DNA of 64,000 nt, from assembly GCA_025766275.1 (NCBI GenBank), contig JAFKAC010000062.1:124001-188000 (forward strand). The letters run 5' to 3'. A model generated the notes under the pieces. The model was not told where the DNA came from and ran no database searches. It saw only the letters and a program-made list of their open reading frames with translations. Shown here one piece after another: positions 10,701 to 23,010 of this stretch. Made by a program: the position numbers and the translations under genes. The DNA comes from Lactarius indigo (lineage: Eukaryota; Basidiomycota; Agaricomycetes; Russulales; Russulaceae). The first letter of the stretch is position 1. Each line of letters begins with the position of its first letter.

Positions 10701-12715
10701 ATGAAAAAGCCATCCAGATGCAGTGATTATTACTTACATCCCGTCGGCCCTCTGCGAGAGCGTGTCAATGATCAAACTCTTGTCTTCCGCTTCCCACTGT
10801 TCCATCTCTGTATCCGACCGGACAGTAGAACTAATGTAGTCGGTGATATCCTGCTTTTGTCCGGCTTCATCATGAAGAGAAACAGAATGGGATGCCAACG
10901 GCCCAAGAGCCACTTGGATATCGGCCTCAGGACGACTCGTGACACAAATGCGAAGACCGGGAAGATGTAACCCGGCGAGGTCCCTTATAAGGTCAAGTAC
11001 AAGTTTTCGCGGAGATGGCATCCCAGATGAGTTGGGGCACTCGTCGAGGGCATCGACGATAATATAGATTGGGAGCAGATCTGCATGTTTGAGCATGTCT
11101 TTTAGGCATTGCGTAAGCGTGTCATCATCGGGCAAGTGCAGTCCGGCATCGTGCTTGGAATATAACCCAGAAAGGATGTTATAGCAAAAATTCGACTTGG
11201 CGCAGAGCTGGACGACAAGGGAAGATAGCAAGCCACGGACGTCCTGCTTTGCTGTTTCTCCAAAGTCGAAGTAATAATAAGCCACCAATCCCAGTCCCTC
11301 GTCGCGTAGCGTAGTGACCGCTTCAATGATGCTGGAACTGGTTGACGGTGTCAAGGTGAATAAGACTAGACGAGGACCTGGATGTACTTGTGGCACGTAC
11401 CATAGGATGCTCTTCCCCGATCCCGCTACAGACGATCAGCCAGATGGAAAAGGTAGGGAGGGTTTGTGGAACACGCACGTTTACCATGTATCCAAAGAAG
11501 GCCGCCCTGCAGGTTCCAGGTTTCGAAGGTGGTGCCACGGGTAAACCACACCGCGGATTTACCAGAACAGATTCTGCGTGCAATAATATGGTTTTTGGAC
11601 GGGTCCGGAGGTGAGATCCAGCTTCTGGCATCTTTTTGTAGCTGGTCGCCTGTGGGAAAGGTACATCCTCGCGCGATACTAAGAGCAGACGAGACGACCT
11701 ACGCCTCATTTTGTTGATCTCATTCGCAACCTCCTGCATGGTAACTAGACGCATCCTCCATTAGTCTGGAGGACATGCGTAAAGGCAGAACATACCAAGA
11801 GTTCGTCGGATTTCACCCATTGACGCCTCACCGCCTATATGGAATAAAGGGTGAGTAGATGTTTAGAAATCGCTAGGCAACTTGACTCACCGTCCATAAC
11901 CACCTTCACATTATTCATAAGACCGTGAACGATGGACAAGGTCTGCGCCATGGTCATGCGGGCCTCCTCTTGTGTGAGTCTGTCCAATCTCTTCAATATG
12001 GTCTCGATCTCACTATCTCTCAACAACTTCTTCCCGAATTTCTCTACAACACGTTCAGAGTCGCCTATAGTTATAGGGATAACCCGCTTACTCAGTCGTC
12101 CTTCGGTGGTTTGTTTCTTTGCTAGGGCAAGTATGGAAATCAACTCGACCATTATCTCCGCGATTATATCTGTCATCAGTGGGTCCAAAGGGACGCCAGA
12201 ATAAATATGAAGACGTTTGAGAAAGTTTCCTAGGCGTTCAAAGAGTTCAAGTAGGGCATCATAGTCAGTGCTGACTCCATCGGCCGCCTGGAATTACTCG
12301 GATATGAGATGGACTCGATCAGTGAATAACGAAGACACGCACGGTGAAGAGAACTTTGATGCCGACAAAGATTAATTTTGCAGGTTGGAAAGGCACCTTA
12401 TGGAGAAAGAATGTTTTAAAAAGATTGCGGTGAAGCCTGAAGTAATGGATCGGGGCTCACCAGGCCAGCTGCCTCAGCAAGAATTTCAGAGAAGGAGGAA
12501 ACGAATTGTACTACGGGGCTAAGGCAATCGATGAACTTCCGATTTTGGTCCCTATAGTCTGTGAACGCTTTCAAGTCGTCTTGAAGTAGGAGGAGGACGG
12601 CATGCGGAGAGTCACAGCCCTTGACCTTGTCGGCGAACGGATTTTCGTTTAAATTGACCCCGGTCTGTTCAGCGTACTTATCCAATGCATCGAGAATGGA
12701 TTGAAAGTTAGACAT
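7792..12715 (-). CDS. NLR (STAND) receptor A: Goodbye-NACHT-ankyrin
   Basis: Ten exons on the minus strand: 12715-12461, 12396-12343, 12287-12092, 12043-11891, 11834-11796, 11744-11703, 11649-11479, 11425-11401, 11337-10738 and 10690-7792, about 1477 residues. Residues 1 to about 220 (FQSILDALDKYAEQTG, CLSPVVQFV, YDALLELFERLGNFLKRL, RLDRLTQEEARMT) match the fungal STAND N-terminal Goodbye domain. NACHT follows: P-loop GKPGSGKS at about 302-309, built from two exons; Walker B YIIVDALDEC near 403-412; CVTSRPEADIQ after it. The segment FSHFSVKEFLMSSRL is typical of the region after NACHT. About 21 ankyrin repeats of 33 residues run from about 759 to the end, with an acidic spacer (DSSDDEEN) before the last five. 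Such receptors oligomerise on ligand binding and act in non-self recognition; that role is inferred. The start is the only ATG before the Goodbye domain and is conserved in B and C. Confidence 0.9.
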
Positions 12716-13529
12716 TGTCGACTGGAATGTGTTTGAGTTGGGATTCAGAGAGAACGCTTCAACCGGAGCTACGGGTGGGGCGGTGGGCGTATTAGAGTAC
12801 CGATGCAGTCGCGTGGTTGATGCGCTGAGCGGTCACGTGATTGATCGACATATGGAACAAACTCGAGTCCCTCATCAGGGCCCCGTATCATCTTCGCAGG
12901 CCATCACAAATACACCATATATTCCATCGCCCCTAGCCGTACCTCATTGTTGTCTGGCCCAAGGTATCGTCCGTCCTATACTAACTAGTCCACTGGAGCT
13001 GACGACAATCCGACGTGGCCACTGTCGCAATGGCGTTTCGTCCACTTATTTGTCCGTGTATTTCTCGGAACTCCTCAGAACGAACACCGTATGCTGTATG
13101 GAGAACGAGCTATATTTACTTGCTGCCGCGCGCAGCATCGCTCACAAGTAAACTCGCCACTCTGCGACCCGCGCAGCTTCCCTGAAACTGCAAGCGTCCC
13201 CATCCTCACATTTATCGCACTGGACAGTGCAACCTTAGGCCAAGGCTCTTAGCGTGAGGTTATTTCGTCATGCTGTTTGTCCTGTCTCGTCCGCCTGAGG
13301 GCATGGTGAGGAGAACACTGCCACCGCCACTGGTACGTGCGTGTGCCCATATCTAGAGGTTGTTCTGACTCCCATTTGGTCTCATACAGTTTGAGGAGAT
13401 GTGATGATACGTCACCTGTTCGCGGCACATGGGTAGATCAGGAGCTGAGCTAATGCTTCTAATGCTTCTCATTTTCAAGTGCTACTGTCCACTTTACTGA
13501 TTATAATCGCCGTGATGGGCATTGACTTA
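12716..13529. other. Upstream flank of NLR copy A
   Basis: Should contain the promoter of copy A. No long frame fits a known protein. The segment near 13285-13440 (GGTGAGGAGA ... GAGGAGATGTGATGATACG) recurs upstream of the fragment copy (near 15915), of B (near 23665) and of C (near 30975), so it is part of the duplicated unit. Confidence 0.5.
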
Positions 13530-13865
13530 CTCAAATTTTTGGCGCGCGTGGCACTGCTCGTGCAACCTCTGTATCGTGTGCTCCTGCCTTTGCTGGTACG
13601 TGCCTGTGCGTCGCCTTGTGGAGATTTTTGCGGGCCACTTGCATCGTGAAGCGCATTCTGATTCACCTTATGATTTTGCACACAGTTTCGGGACGAAGTG
13701 GTGTTACCGTCACATATGGGCGGCTGAGGATGTGTGGAACGTCTTGCCGATGATAGGCACCAATCTGGTCGGGTTTGTTCTCCGGGTCTATGGCGTGCGG
13801 TATTTTTCAAATGAGGTTAGTGGTTGGGCTGGTAGATCGCATTATTTTGACCGTCGCCGATAGAG
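13530..13865 (+). pseudogene. Second GUP1-like fragment
   Basis: Plus-strand blocks NFWRAWHCSCNLCIV (near 13535), VPVRRLVEIF (near 13605) and MIGTNLVGFVLRVYGVRYF (near 13750), followed by NEVSGW, correspond to the C-terminal third of Gup1 and to blocks near 6575 and 6825 in the first copy. No other Gup1 block is recognisable before or after, so this is a relic of a duplication that includes the GUP1-like locus. Its position upstream of NLR copy A mirrors the first copy's position downstream of it. Confidence 0.6.
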
Positions 13866-13911
13866 ATGCACGTGTGGGCATTCTGTCTGGTGCTGTAAGA
13901 ACTAGAACGGT

Positions 13912-14050
13912 CCCTCAGTCGCGGTAGGATGGAAACGACTATATTTATTATACCTAGAACGGTCCTTATCGTAAAGTTAGTCCAAGCGGTAAACTAGTCG
14001 ATGAGTAAAGTACGTACCCTCAGTCGCGGTAGGATGGAAACGACTGAGGG
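13912..14050. repeat. Pair of 29-bp direct repeats, second copy forms a hairpin
   Basis: The 29-bp unit that starts CCCTCAGTCGCGGTAGGATG occurs exactly at 13912-13940 and again at 14017-14045. The second copy continues to 14050 and then forms a perfect 10-bp inverted repeat, CCCTCAGTCG with CGACTGAGGG, around a short loop. Short blocks of GAACGGTCC also recur near 13905 and 13955. It may be the scar or terminal part of a small inverted-repeat element. Confidence 0.7.
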
Positions 14051-14571
14051 AATACTGTTCAGACACCGACGCGTATATACGACGTATCACGTGGCCCCGC
14101 CACTGTGTGGCGTGACCTAACGATTACTTCATCTCAACAGGTGCTTGTGTATGCCTGTTTGTCCACATATGACCTTGTGGACGAGTCAGCGGGGGGCGGG
14201 CCGTGGTTCCGTGACCCGAGGACGAGGGGTCGGCCAAAAGCCCTCATAACAATAAAAATGTACTTTTTGGGTACTGTATCTGGAAGGCCGGTCCCTTATC
14301 TCGAAACGCGTGGGATCTCCAATCGAACAACTTGATATCTGCCCCGAGTTGGCGCTCTCGAGCATCATAATTGCACCATAAGTCGGAATGATGTCGTATT
14401 TTGCACCACCTCGGCTCTTGGAACACGACGCGATCCTGTTCTAACACAACGACGAGTAGAGACTCCAATTACGGTACTGTAACGACATTATAAATAGGGC
14501 TCGAAGTCAAAGGCAACTTAGTAGTACGTCTATATGAGTGAGTGGCATCGAATCCCTCCTCCATTGAACCC

Positions 14572-15345
14572 CTATACTCTACCGACGCCATACTCCGACA
14601 ACAGGTGCGCAATCTTCCGATGCCCGCGCCTTCGTGCATCTTGGTAAGGTGTTCTACCATACACATTCCGGATTTGCACATTTGCACCCTGTTCAAGAAG
14701 CAACTGTACCATCTCGAAATGACCGTAGGTCGATGCGAAGTGTACTGTAGTAGCATTCTCCCTCTGCGTAGCGTTTATATCAACGCCGTTGTCAATCTCC
14801 ACGTGCTCATATCGCGTTGCTCTGTGCAACGAGGTCCAGCCAACAGCATCTCGAGGGTTCACGTCCGCACCATATTTGATCAACGTCCTCGCAATTTCAA
14901 GCTTCCCGTCCGTCGATGCTACTTCCAATGGAGTCAGGAGATGCTCGCTCCGTTCGTTGACATCTGCGCCGTGATCAAGTAGTCTCTTGACCATGTCGAC
15001 GCGATCGTTGAACAATGCTCTATGCAACGAGTTGCTATCCTCGTCGTTAGATGAGTCGCCGCCGAATAATTGTGGCTCCACAATATCGGGGAGGGACTCT
15101 GTTTCCAATGGGGTCGAGCTTACAGCATTCAGGACACATATACTCCCAGAGTGTGTCACTAGGAAACTTGTAACGTCACGCCTCATGTTTTCCTGGGCAA
15201 GGTCTAAAGGGGTTTCTTCGCTGCTATTCTGAATGCCGACGTCCGCGCCAGAATCAAGAAGCAGCTCCGCGAGACTGATATGTCCATTGCATGCCGCTGA
15301 GTGTGATGGAGTCCAGCCTTCTTTGTCTTGCGAATTGACGTTTGA
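14572..15345 (-). pseudogene. 3' fragment of a fourth NLR copy (ankyrin part only)
   Basis: The open minus-strand frame covers only the last six or seven ankyrin repeats of an NLR related to A-C. It starts abruptly at SNVNSQDKEGW (near 15343), inside the equivalent of repeat 14 of copy A, with unrelated sequence upstream, so the Goodbye, NACHT and first 13 repeats are absent. It keeps the acidic spacer (DSSNDEDSN) and the C-terminal block YGRTPYQDARRRGH. One repeat lost five residues (VRLLL in the other copies) near 14805. Without a start or ATPase domain it cannot work as a receptor; it may have been a donor for gene conversion. Confidence 0.85.
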
Positions 15346-16347
15346 GGGTCTTTGATTCAAAGATAGTCACCATACTCCTTGATCGTGACCCTTCGTCGTG
15401 TCAGAAAGTGAGCGGGGCAGTCTCGCTTTGCTCGTCAATTTGCAACCAACTGTTCATATATTCTGTGCTGTGACGATGTCAGAGGTTGCCCAGTGTTAAC
15501 AGAACTACTGATGAAGCGGGAAAGTCCGCAACAGCTTAAACAGCGTTACTGTCGTTGTCCCGACTGAGCTGAGGGGACACCTCAGTTATCAATTCGCTCG
15601 GATGCCAGGCACAGTTTCTTGCGCAGCAGATTGGGAAACAACATACCCGGGTCGCCAACGACAATGGTGATGCTCAAGGTGATGCTTCAAGTTCCGCTCG
15701 CCAAGGTGTCTCGATCCCCGCTACCGCGTTGTTCTGCAGAAGTGGAGGGAACTTGGGGGGAAAGTTTTTTATTCCAAAGTCCTTTAATTATAAAAGTCCC
15801 CAATTTTCCGGTATGGTATGGTATCGTGTCTTTTTTGTTTTTAAAAAGACCCCATTCAGGTATCGCCTCTTGACGTGGGTTGTCACATCGTTCGTCTCGT
15901 CTCGCCCTGTCTGAGGTAATGGTGAGGAGAGTATCTTCACCGCGGCTGGTGCCTATGTCTCAGAGATTGTTAGTCTGGCTCTCATTAGGCTTTACATAGT
16001 TCGGGGAAATATGGTGATTCACCAGTACGCGCCAGCGGGATGCCCAACATCTTGCTAATGACTAGCGCGGTGTGCTTCGCTCACGAGTCAACCAGCAGCT
16101 AGTGCGGTTGTCCACTTTACCAATTGAGACCGTTACGTGCAGGCATTGACTTCTTGTCTCTTCTCGCGTACTGTTGTCTTGGCAGTATTCGAGTACCGAT
16201 GCAGTCGCATGGTTGCACTCAGCTGTGCCGCCCTCGAGTAGACGGTTCGGGGGATATAGCAATGGCGAAATGGGATGTAAGCGTAAGTATATGCGTATCG
16301 TGAATGCCGTCCTCGACGCTTCTAGTAGATCTTTCAATGGGAACGAG
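15346..16347. other. Spacer and upstream-type flank of the fragment copy
   Basis: No gene seen. From about 15890 the sequence matches the upstream flanks of NLR copies A, B and C (GTAATGGTGAGGAGAG, ATGTCTCAGAGATTG, CGATGCAGTCGCATGG). The array unit therefore survives here although most of the NLR gene has been lost between about 15345 and 15890. Confidence 0.55.
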
Positions 16348-17143
16348 TAGTGATTTGCCGGCCCAGCTTGGCCTGAAAGCTGCGGCTTAGGCCCAGCTTT
16401 GAGAGGCTTAGGCCTGGAAAATGTGAGGCCTGAGCCGCCACCCATGGCTTGGGCTGGCCTGGCTTTCAGGCCGTGGCTTTGGGAATTTTTGAGAGGAACA
16501 AAGACCCAAGACATGTGCAGGTCTTGGGGCATGCGATACATCGCAAGGTGTTGCACACGCGTCCGCGGGACGTGCGCCATCATATATTGGTTTGAAATGG
16601 TTAGGGACGTGTTGCTCTTGAAGGGCTAAACGTGCGTGGACATGCGGTGGGGTCGGGAACAGAAACGAGGTTGGGTGGTTGAAGGTGGTCGAAATGGTCA
16701 TGCATGTTTGCGCGTGACACGAAACTTCATATAACTAGTCGCATGAGTCGGGAACACATTTTATTTGAGCCAATAGTGCCGCGCACAAGTGCAGAAAGCT
16801 GGAGAATTAAAATAATGAGCCACACTGACACAGAGCTCAAACGTTAGGAGAACTTGACGACTAGATGGTGAATCAGAGAGGGGCAGCATACAGAGAATGG
16901 GGGCATACATACTGTGAGGAGGTTGGCAACATGTACTGTGACTGGCAGTTGTTTGATTTTATTTTTTTTCGGCCTGTAGCCTGCAAATTTGAAGCCGAGA
17001 TGCAGGCCGTATCCCCCGGCCCAGAGAATTTCAAGCCTGAGCCACAGGCCGCAAAAGCCTGACTTACGGCTCCAGCTCGGCCTGGCTTCCAGCGGCTGGC
17101 TTGGGCTGGCTTCCGGCTTCCAGGCTGGGCCGGCAAATCACTA
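16348..17143. mobile_element. Non-autonomous hAT-type element (MITE-like), 796 bp
   Basis: The element begins TAGTGATTTGCCGGCCCAGC and ends with its exact 20-base reverse complement, so it has terminal inverted repeats of about 20-25 bp. It is flanked by an 8-bp direct repeat GGAACGAG at 16340-16347 and 17144-17151. The empty site is visible in the paralogous unit at 24098-24105 (TGGGAACGAGAC), which confirms insertion. An 8-bp target duplication is the hallmark of the hAT superfamily. The interior is rich in GGCCTG and GGCTTGG motifs and their complements and has no transposase frame. It inserted after the duplication that made this unit and B/C flanks. Confidence 0.9.
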
Positions 17144-17279
17144 GGAACGAGACGGAGTAGGACCAACGAAGATAGGAGGTTAGTTGGTCTCCTGAGCATC
17201 AAGATAAGCTCATTCGGGACGGCCGTACGAGCCTCGATGGCATGGAAATTCCCTATGAACTTAGTGAGTACTCCTCTAT

Positions 17280-17880
17280 CAATACGCTCGATGCAAAGAC
17301 GGGCACAGACCTACACACGTAACCAGTCACAGCGACTCAACCCTCGATCCAACCACGACAAACCCACGCAGGGCCTTGCGCTCCGCTCTCTTCTGTACCG
17401 CCATCCGTACTGCACTTGCAGGCACGTTTTCCACCTCGACGAGTTCCTTCACGGCGAGTAGTATCATGCCAGCGGCCTCGGATGTGTGCAAGTGGTATAC
17501 CGTCTGCATGCGCCTTCTCAAGCCGAGAGCCACGAGAGTGTCCTGAATGCGCTTTCCGAAGGAGATGCCGGAGCGTCAAAGGGTGACGCAGAAGTTTGTG
17601 CTTGGCTCTGTGTATGTGAGAGGGGTTGGGGGTGGTGGTGATGACGCGAGGGTGGCGATGGTGCGGGAAGCCGTGGTGCCATTGTGAGCTACACGTAAAT
17701 GCAGTATGCAGGGAGGTTTTGGAAGGCCGTTGAGGGTGAAAACCCTTCAAGAGTTGGTGAGGACGGCAAACATCGTCGACGTGAAAAGGTGTCACGCAAA
17801 AGGGAATCGTGGGATTATTTAATCACGAGACGTGCCCGACAAACTTCGGTATCCTCCAGCCCACCCCGGGGGACTGGCAT
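17280..17880. repeat. Duplicated flank sequence, copy 2
   Basis: Second copy of the flank described for 1986-3690. It includes the block near 17380-17500 around GGCACGTTTTCCACCTCGACG and the block near 17690-17840 (GTAAATGCAGTATGCAGGGA). It leads straight into the 3' spacer of NLR copy B and lacks the hus1-like segment. Confidence 0.7.
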
Positions 17881-18087
17881 ACTGACCTACTACTTCACCT
17901 CGCCTCTCGGACCGTGAGGCGGTCCTGCAGCCGACTCTGATGTGTTGATATTGGTTGGTAACATACAAACGAGTAGCGACTCCGATCACCGTACTAACGA
18001 CATTATGAATAGCGTACAACTCCAAAGCTTGCTCCAAAGGCCATACATCCAAACCTACACTCCATGGATCCTTTGTTCGCTCAATCC

Positions 18088-21000
18088 TTATACTCCACCG
18101 GCATCATACTCTGACAACAACTGCGCAATCTTCCGGTGTCGTTTTGTTATTGCGTCTTGAAAAGGAGTCCTGCCATACACAGACCGTATTTGTGTATTCG
18201 CTCCTTGTTCAAGGAGCAGTCGTACAATCTCAAGATGACCTTCGACCGATGCGATGTGCAATGCGGTAGCATCCTCCAGCTGCGTGGCGTTTATATCAGC
18301 ACCGTTGTCGAGCAACAACCGCACAATGTCGATGTGCCGGTTCAGTGCTGACACGTGTAACGGAGTCCCACCAATGTTGTTTCGAGAGTCCACATCCGCC
18401 CCATATTTGATCAACGTTCTCGCAATTTCGAGTTTTCCTTTACTCGATGCTACATCCAACGGAGACTGGAGTCTGGAGTCCCTTTCGTCGACATCTGCAC
18501 CGCGATCGAGAAGTCTCTGGACCATGCCAATGTGTCCGTTTTCTACAGCGCTATGCAATGAATTGCTCTCTTCATCGTCAGATGAATCGTCGATGTACGC
18601 TTGTGGCTCCACATTCTCGTGAGTGATGATTTGTGGCCCTTTTTCCGGTGGGGTCGAGCTCTCCGTGTTCGGGAATCGTAGGTCTCCTGAACGCCTCGCT
18701 AGGAAGCTCGTAACGTCGCGTTTCCGGTTTTCATGTGCAACATCTATCGGCGTTTGTTCGCTGCTATTCCGCATGCTAATGTCTGCTCCGGAATCGAGAA
18801 GTAGCTCCACGAGACTGAGATGCCCATTCCGTGCCGCTGAGTGTGATGGCGTCCAATCCTCCCTGTCCTGTGAATTAACATTTGAGCCGCACTTGACTAA
18901 CAGGCGTGCAACTTCGAGTTGCCCATTTCCAGACGCTAGGTCCAATGGTGTCTTCTGGTCCTCATTTCGCACGTCGACCTCTGCACCGCGCTCGATTAGC
19001 AACTCTGCGACTTTGAGGTGTCCATTAGCTGATGCGAGATGGAGTGGAACCCAGAGATCGCGTTTCTGAACATATACATGCGCCCCATGGTCAAGTAACA
19101 GCCGAACGATGTCCATATGGCCCTCTCGTGATGCGGCATGCAGCGACGTCCAGCCGCCATCGTCGATTGAATTAACGTCGGCTCTATGCTCGATCAGAAC
19201 GCGTGATACTGCTATGTGTCCGCCCCCTGACGCCAGGATCAATGGAGTGATGCGATCCCCAGTGCGGGCATGGACGTCAGTCCCAAGACCGAGTAAAAGT
19301 CGCACGATGTCGAGATGCCCACCCTGGGCGGCTGCGTGCAGAGGGGTCCACCCTCGCTTGTCGCGGCAGTCAATATCCGCTCCACGCTCGATTAGGCAGC
19401 GAACAACTTCATGCTTGCCGTTGCCCGATGCCAAGCCCAAGGGAGTCTCCCCGGCTGCATTTCGCACGTTGACGTCCACACCGCCTTTAAGAAATATCTC
19501 CACGAGGTCGAGACTTCCGTACCATGACGCACTGTGCAATGGAGTGTAACCACCCTTATCTTTGGACATCATATCTGCGCCTTGCTCGATTAAGAACAGG
19601 GCGACTTCGACATTCCCGAAACGGGACGCCAGGTGTAATGGCGTCTCTTGGTCCAGATTCGTCTTTTCGAGTGCTGCATCATGTTTGACTAGTATTTGGA
19701 CGATCTCGAGGTATCCTGCGACCGATGCCAGGTGCAATGGAGGCCAAAGGTCACCTTCAAGTTGCTGCGCATTTGGATCGGCTCCATGGTCAAGCAATTC
19801 TTGAACGATATCGAAGTGTCCACGCTGGGATGCCACGTGCAAAGGAGCCCACCCATCGACATTTGCAGACGCTATATCTGCCCCGTGTTTGAGCAGCAGA
19901 CGACAAACGTCCAGTCCCCCACTCTCCGCCGCCAAATACAACGGGGTCGCTCGCTTATCGCCTGTCCGGATGTTAACATCTGCTTGATGTTCGAGTAACA
20001 ATTCTATGACGACACGACGACCACCAATTACCGCTCTATGCAATGAACTCCGGCCCGCACCATCCAGGGCGTTTATATTCGCGCCAAGCTGAAGTAATAT
20101 CAGAGCGATCTCGATCTCTCCCTTGATCAACGCCGCATTCAATGGAGAGCCGAAGTTCCCGCCGATAGCGTTAACATCCATCGTATGCACAATGGTGAGG
20201 TGTTCCGTGAGGCCGTGGAAACCGCATAGTGCTGCGTAGTATAATGGCTCAGCCTCGGGTTGCGTTGGGCGTACTGTCACCATCGGTCCTTTCCAAGGGC
20301 GGTCAACGTCATATATCCAGACCCATGTCGCGAAGTGGGGTCTGGTTGGGTCGAAGAGACATTTCATGAGATCCTGGATACTTGACGACACGCCTTCGAA
20401 TTTGCCATGGTCGACCCAGTACCGAGCCGCGTAAATTGCGAATGGACGTTTTTCTATTGCGCTTTTGTCAACTTGACTCGGTTCACCGAGATTGAGCAGG
20501 ACGCTGAGGCAGGTGCGGGCAAGAATAGAGTGGGCGGAATGAGGAAGGATGTGATAAACGGAAAGATGCTCCGCCGCATTTGCAAGGCGGGAGGACATCA
20601 GGAACTCTTTCACCGAGAAGTGTGAAAACTGTACGACCGACGAGCCATCGATATTGGCGATCATGATCAAACTGGAACACGCAGACAACACCGCATGATG
20701 TGCATCCTCGGGGCGCCAGTCAAAATGATAGTCTGAGCCCTCTCCGGCGTCAAGTCGAACAGCAAGTACTTCCGCGAGCTCCTCAACGCGAAGTGGGCGA
20801 ATGGAGACTGCGATGCACTGCAAAAGGCGGTAGGCGTATTCCTGTTTAGCCTTCTCGATGCCTAGCAAGATCCGCTCGTATGTTGAGTCCAGGGTCTCGG
20901 GCAATTCCTCGAGAGCACGCCGTAATGTTGGAGGGAAACACCGTCGCAATGCCTCTATTTGGCAATAAACCCATCTAAACCTGTGACCGAATGAAAACAT

Positions 21001-23010
21001 AGTTACGATACAGTAATACTGATTGCTTACATTCCGCCGGCCCTCTGAGTGAGTGCATCGATAACCATTTGCCTATCTTCCGCTCTCCACTTTCGCATCT
21101 TTTTATCTGACTCGACAGAAGAACTGATGTAGTCCATGATATCTTGCTTTTGGCCAGCTTCGTCGTGAAGAGAGACAGGATGAGATACCAGCGGCCCAAG
21201 CGCATCTTGGATATCTGCCTCGGGACGACTCGTGACACAGATCCGGAGATTCGAAAGTTGTAACTCGACAAGGTCACCTAAAAGGTCGAGAACGAGTTCA
21301 CGTGGAGATGGCGCCCCAGATGTGTCGGGGCACTCATCAAGGGCATCGATGATGATATAGATCGGAGGCAGTCCTGGAAGTTCAAGCATGTCCTTCAGGC
21401 ATTGGGTGAGTGCGTCATCATCGGGCAAGCGCAACCCGGCGTCATGCTCGAAATATAGGTGAGAAAGGACGTCGTAGCAAAGGTCTGACTTGGCGCAGAG
21501 TTGTACAATGAGGGAGGACAGCAAGCCACGAATGTCTTGCTTTGCGGTATCTCTAAAGTCGAAGTAATAATAAGCCACCAAGCCTAGTCCCTGATCGCGT
21601 AGCGTAGCGGCTTGTTCAATGATACTGGAACTGGTAGACAGGCGTCACTTAGACGAGGATATGCGTTGCAGACTCGGAGCACCTACCATAGGACGCTCTT
21701 CCCCGATCCCACTTCAATCACGAAATTCCATCAGCGGATGAAAATGTGATCCCGAGAAGTATGAAAGTGACGTACGTTTACCATGTATCCACAGAAGGCC
21801 GCCCATCAGATTCCATTTCTCGAAAGTGGGGCCGCGGGTAAACCACGCTGCAGATTCACCAGAATGGATCCGGCGTGCGATGACGTGATTTTTGGACGGA
21901 TCCGGAGGCGAGATCCAGCTCCTGGCATCCTTTTGTAACTGGTTTCCTGAGGGGGCGGTTCACCCCACAGCTCGAAGAACGGGCGAGACAACGCACGCTT
22001 CAATTTGTTAATCTCACTCGCAACTTCCTGCATGGTGACTAGTATTCTCCATAAGACCAGAGAAAGCCGACTCGCGCATAAACGCAAAACGTACCAAGAG
22101 TCTGGCGGATTGCACTCGTTGATGCCTCGCCACCTATTTAGAGAACAGTCCAATCAGAGCGCTTTGAAGTCATTACACAGCTTGACGCACCGTCCATGAC
22201 CACCTTCATATTATTCAAAAGACCGTGAACCACAGCCAAGGTTTGCGTTATCGTCATGCGGGCCTCGTCCTGCGTGAGTCTGTCCAATCTCTTCAGTATG
22301 CCCTCGATCTCGCTATCCCCCATCAACTTCTTTGCGAATTGCTCTGAAACGCGCTCAGATGTTGTCACTGATAGTTATAATAAGTACCCGCTTACTGAGT
22401 CGTCCTCGATGGATGTGTTTCTTCGCTAGGGCAAGTATCGAGATCAACTCGACCATTATCTTCGCTACTATGTCCGTCATCAAAGGGTCCAAAGGGATCT
22501 CGCTGTAGACATGGAGACGTTTGAGGAAGTTTCCGATGGACTCGAAGAGTTCGAGGAGGGCATCATAGCTCGCGCTGACTCCATCAGCCGCCTGAGATAA
22601 GTCGGATATCAAATCAATGAATAAGGAACTGAAGTCACGCACGGTGAAGAGGACATCGATGCCGACGAAGATCAGTTTTGCAGGTTGGAACGGTACCTTG
22701 TTGGGAAAGAGTTAAAAAGGAATAGATAGCAAAGTGGTAGTTTTTCGCGGCTCACCAGACTAGCTGCCTCACCCAGAACTGCAGAGAAGGCATGAACAAA
22801 TTGTACTACCGGGCTGAGGCAATCGATGAACTTCCGATTTTGGTCGCGATAGTCGTTGAACGCTTTGATGTTGTCGTGAAGTAGGATGAGGACTGCTCCA
22901 GGAGAATCACAGTCGTTGATCTTGTCGGCGATCGGATTGTCCTTCAGATTTATGCCGGTCTGCTCGGCGTATTTATCGACAGCATCGAGAATGGATTGGA
23001 AGCTAGACAT
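18088..23010 (-). CDS. NLR (STAND) receptor B: Goodbye-NACHT-ankyrin
   Basis: Same ten-exon plan as copy A with identical exon lengths except the last: 23010-22756, 22696-22643, 22591-22396, 22343-22191, 22133-22095, 22038-21997, 21946-21776, 21711-21687, 21630-21031 and 20980-18088, about 1475 residues. The Goodbye domain starts MSSFQSILDAVDKYAEQTG. The P-loop reads GKLGSGKSVL, with Leu where A and C have Pro, and Walker B is YIIIDALDEC. About 21 ankyrin repeats correspond one to one with those of A; one inter-repeat loop (QQLEGDLW near 19765) is two residues longer than in C. The repeats differ from A mainly at scattered positions, as expected for a fairly recent duplicate under divergent selection or drift. 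All splice sites are GT-AG. Confidence 0.9.

Noticed and set aside
11425..11485. Splice donor GTAAAC giving a shorter exon 7 in the NLR genes (WIHAGSGKS)
   Set aside because: It loses the first Gly of the Walker A motif. The donor six bases later, GTGCGT or GTACGT, gives GKPGSGKS or GKLGSGKS in all three copies.
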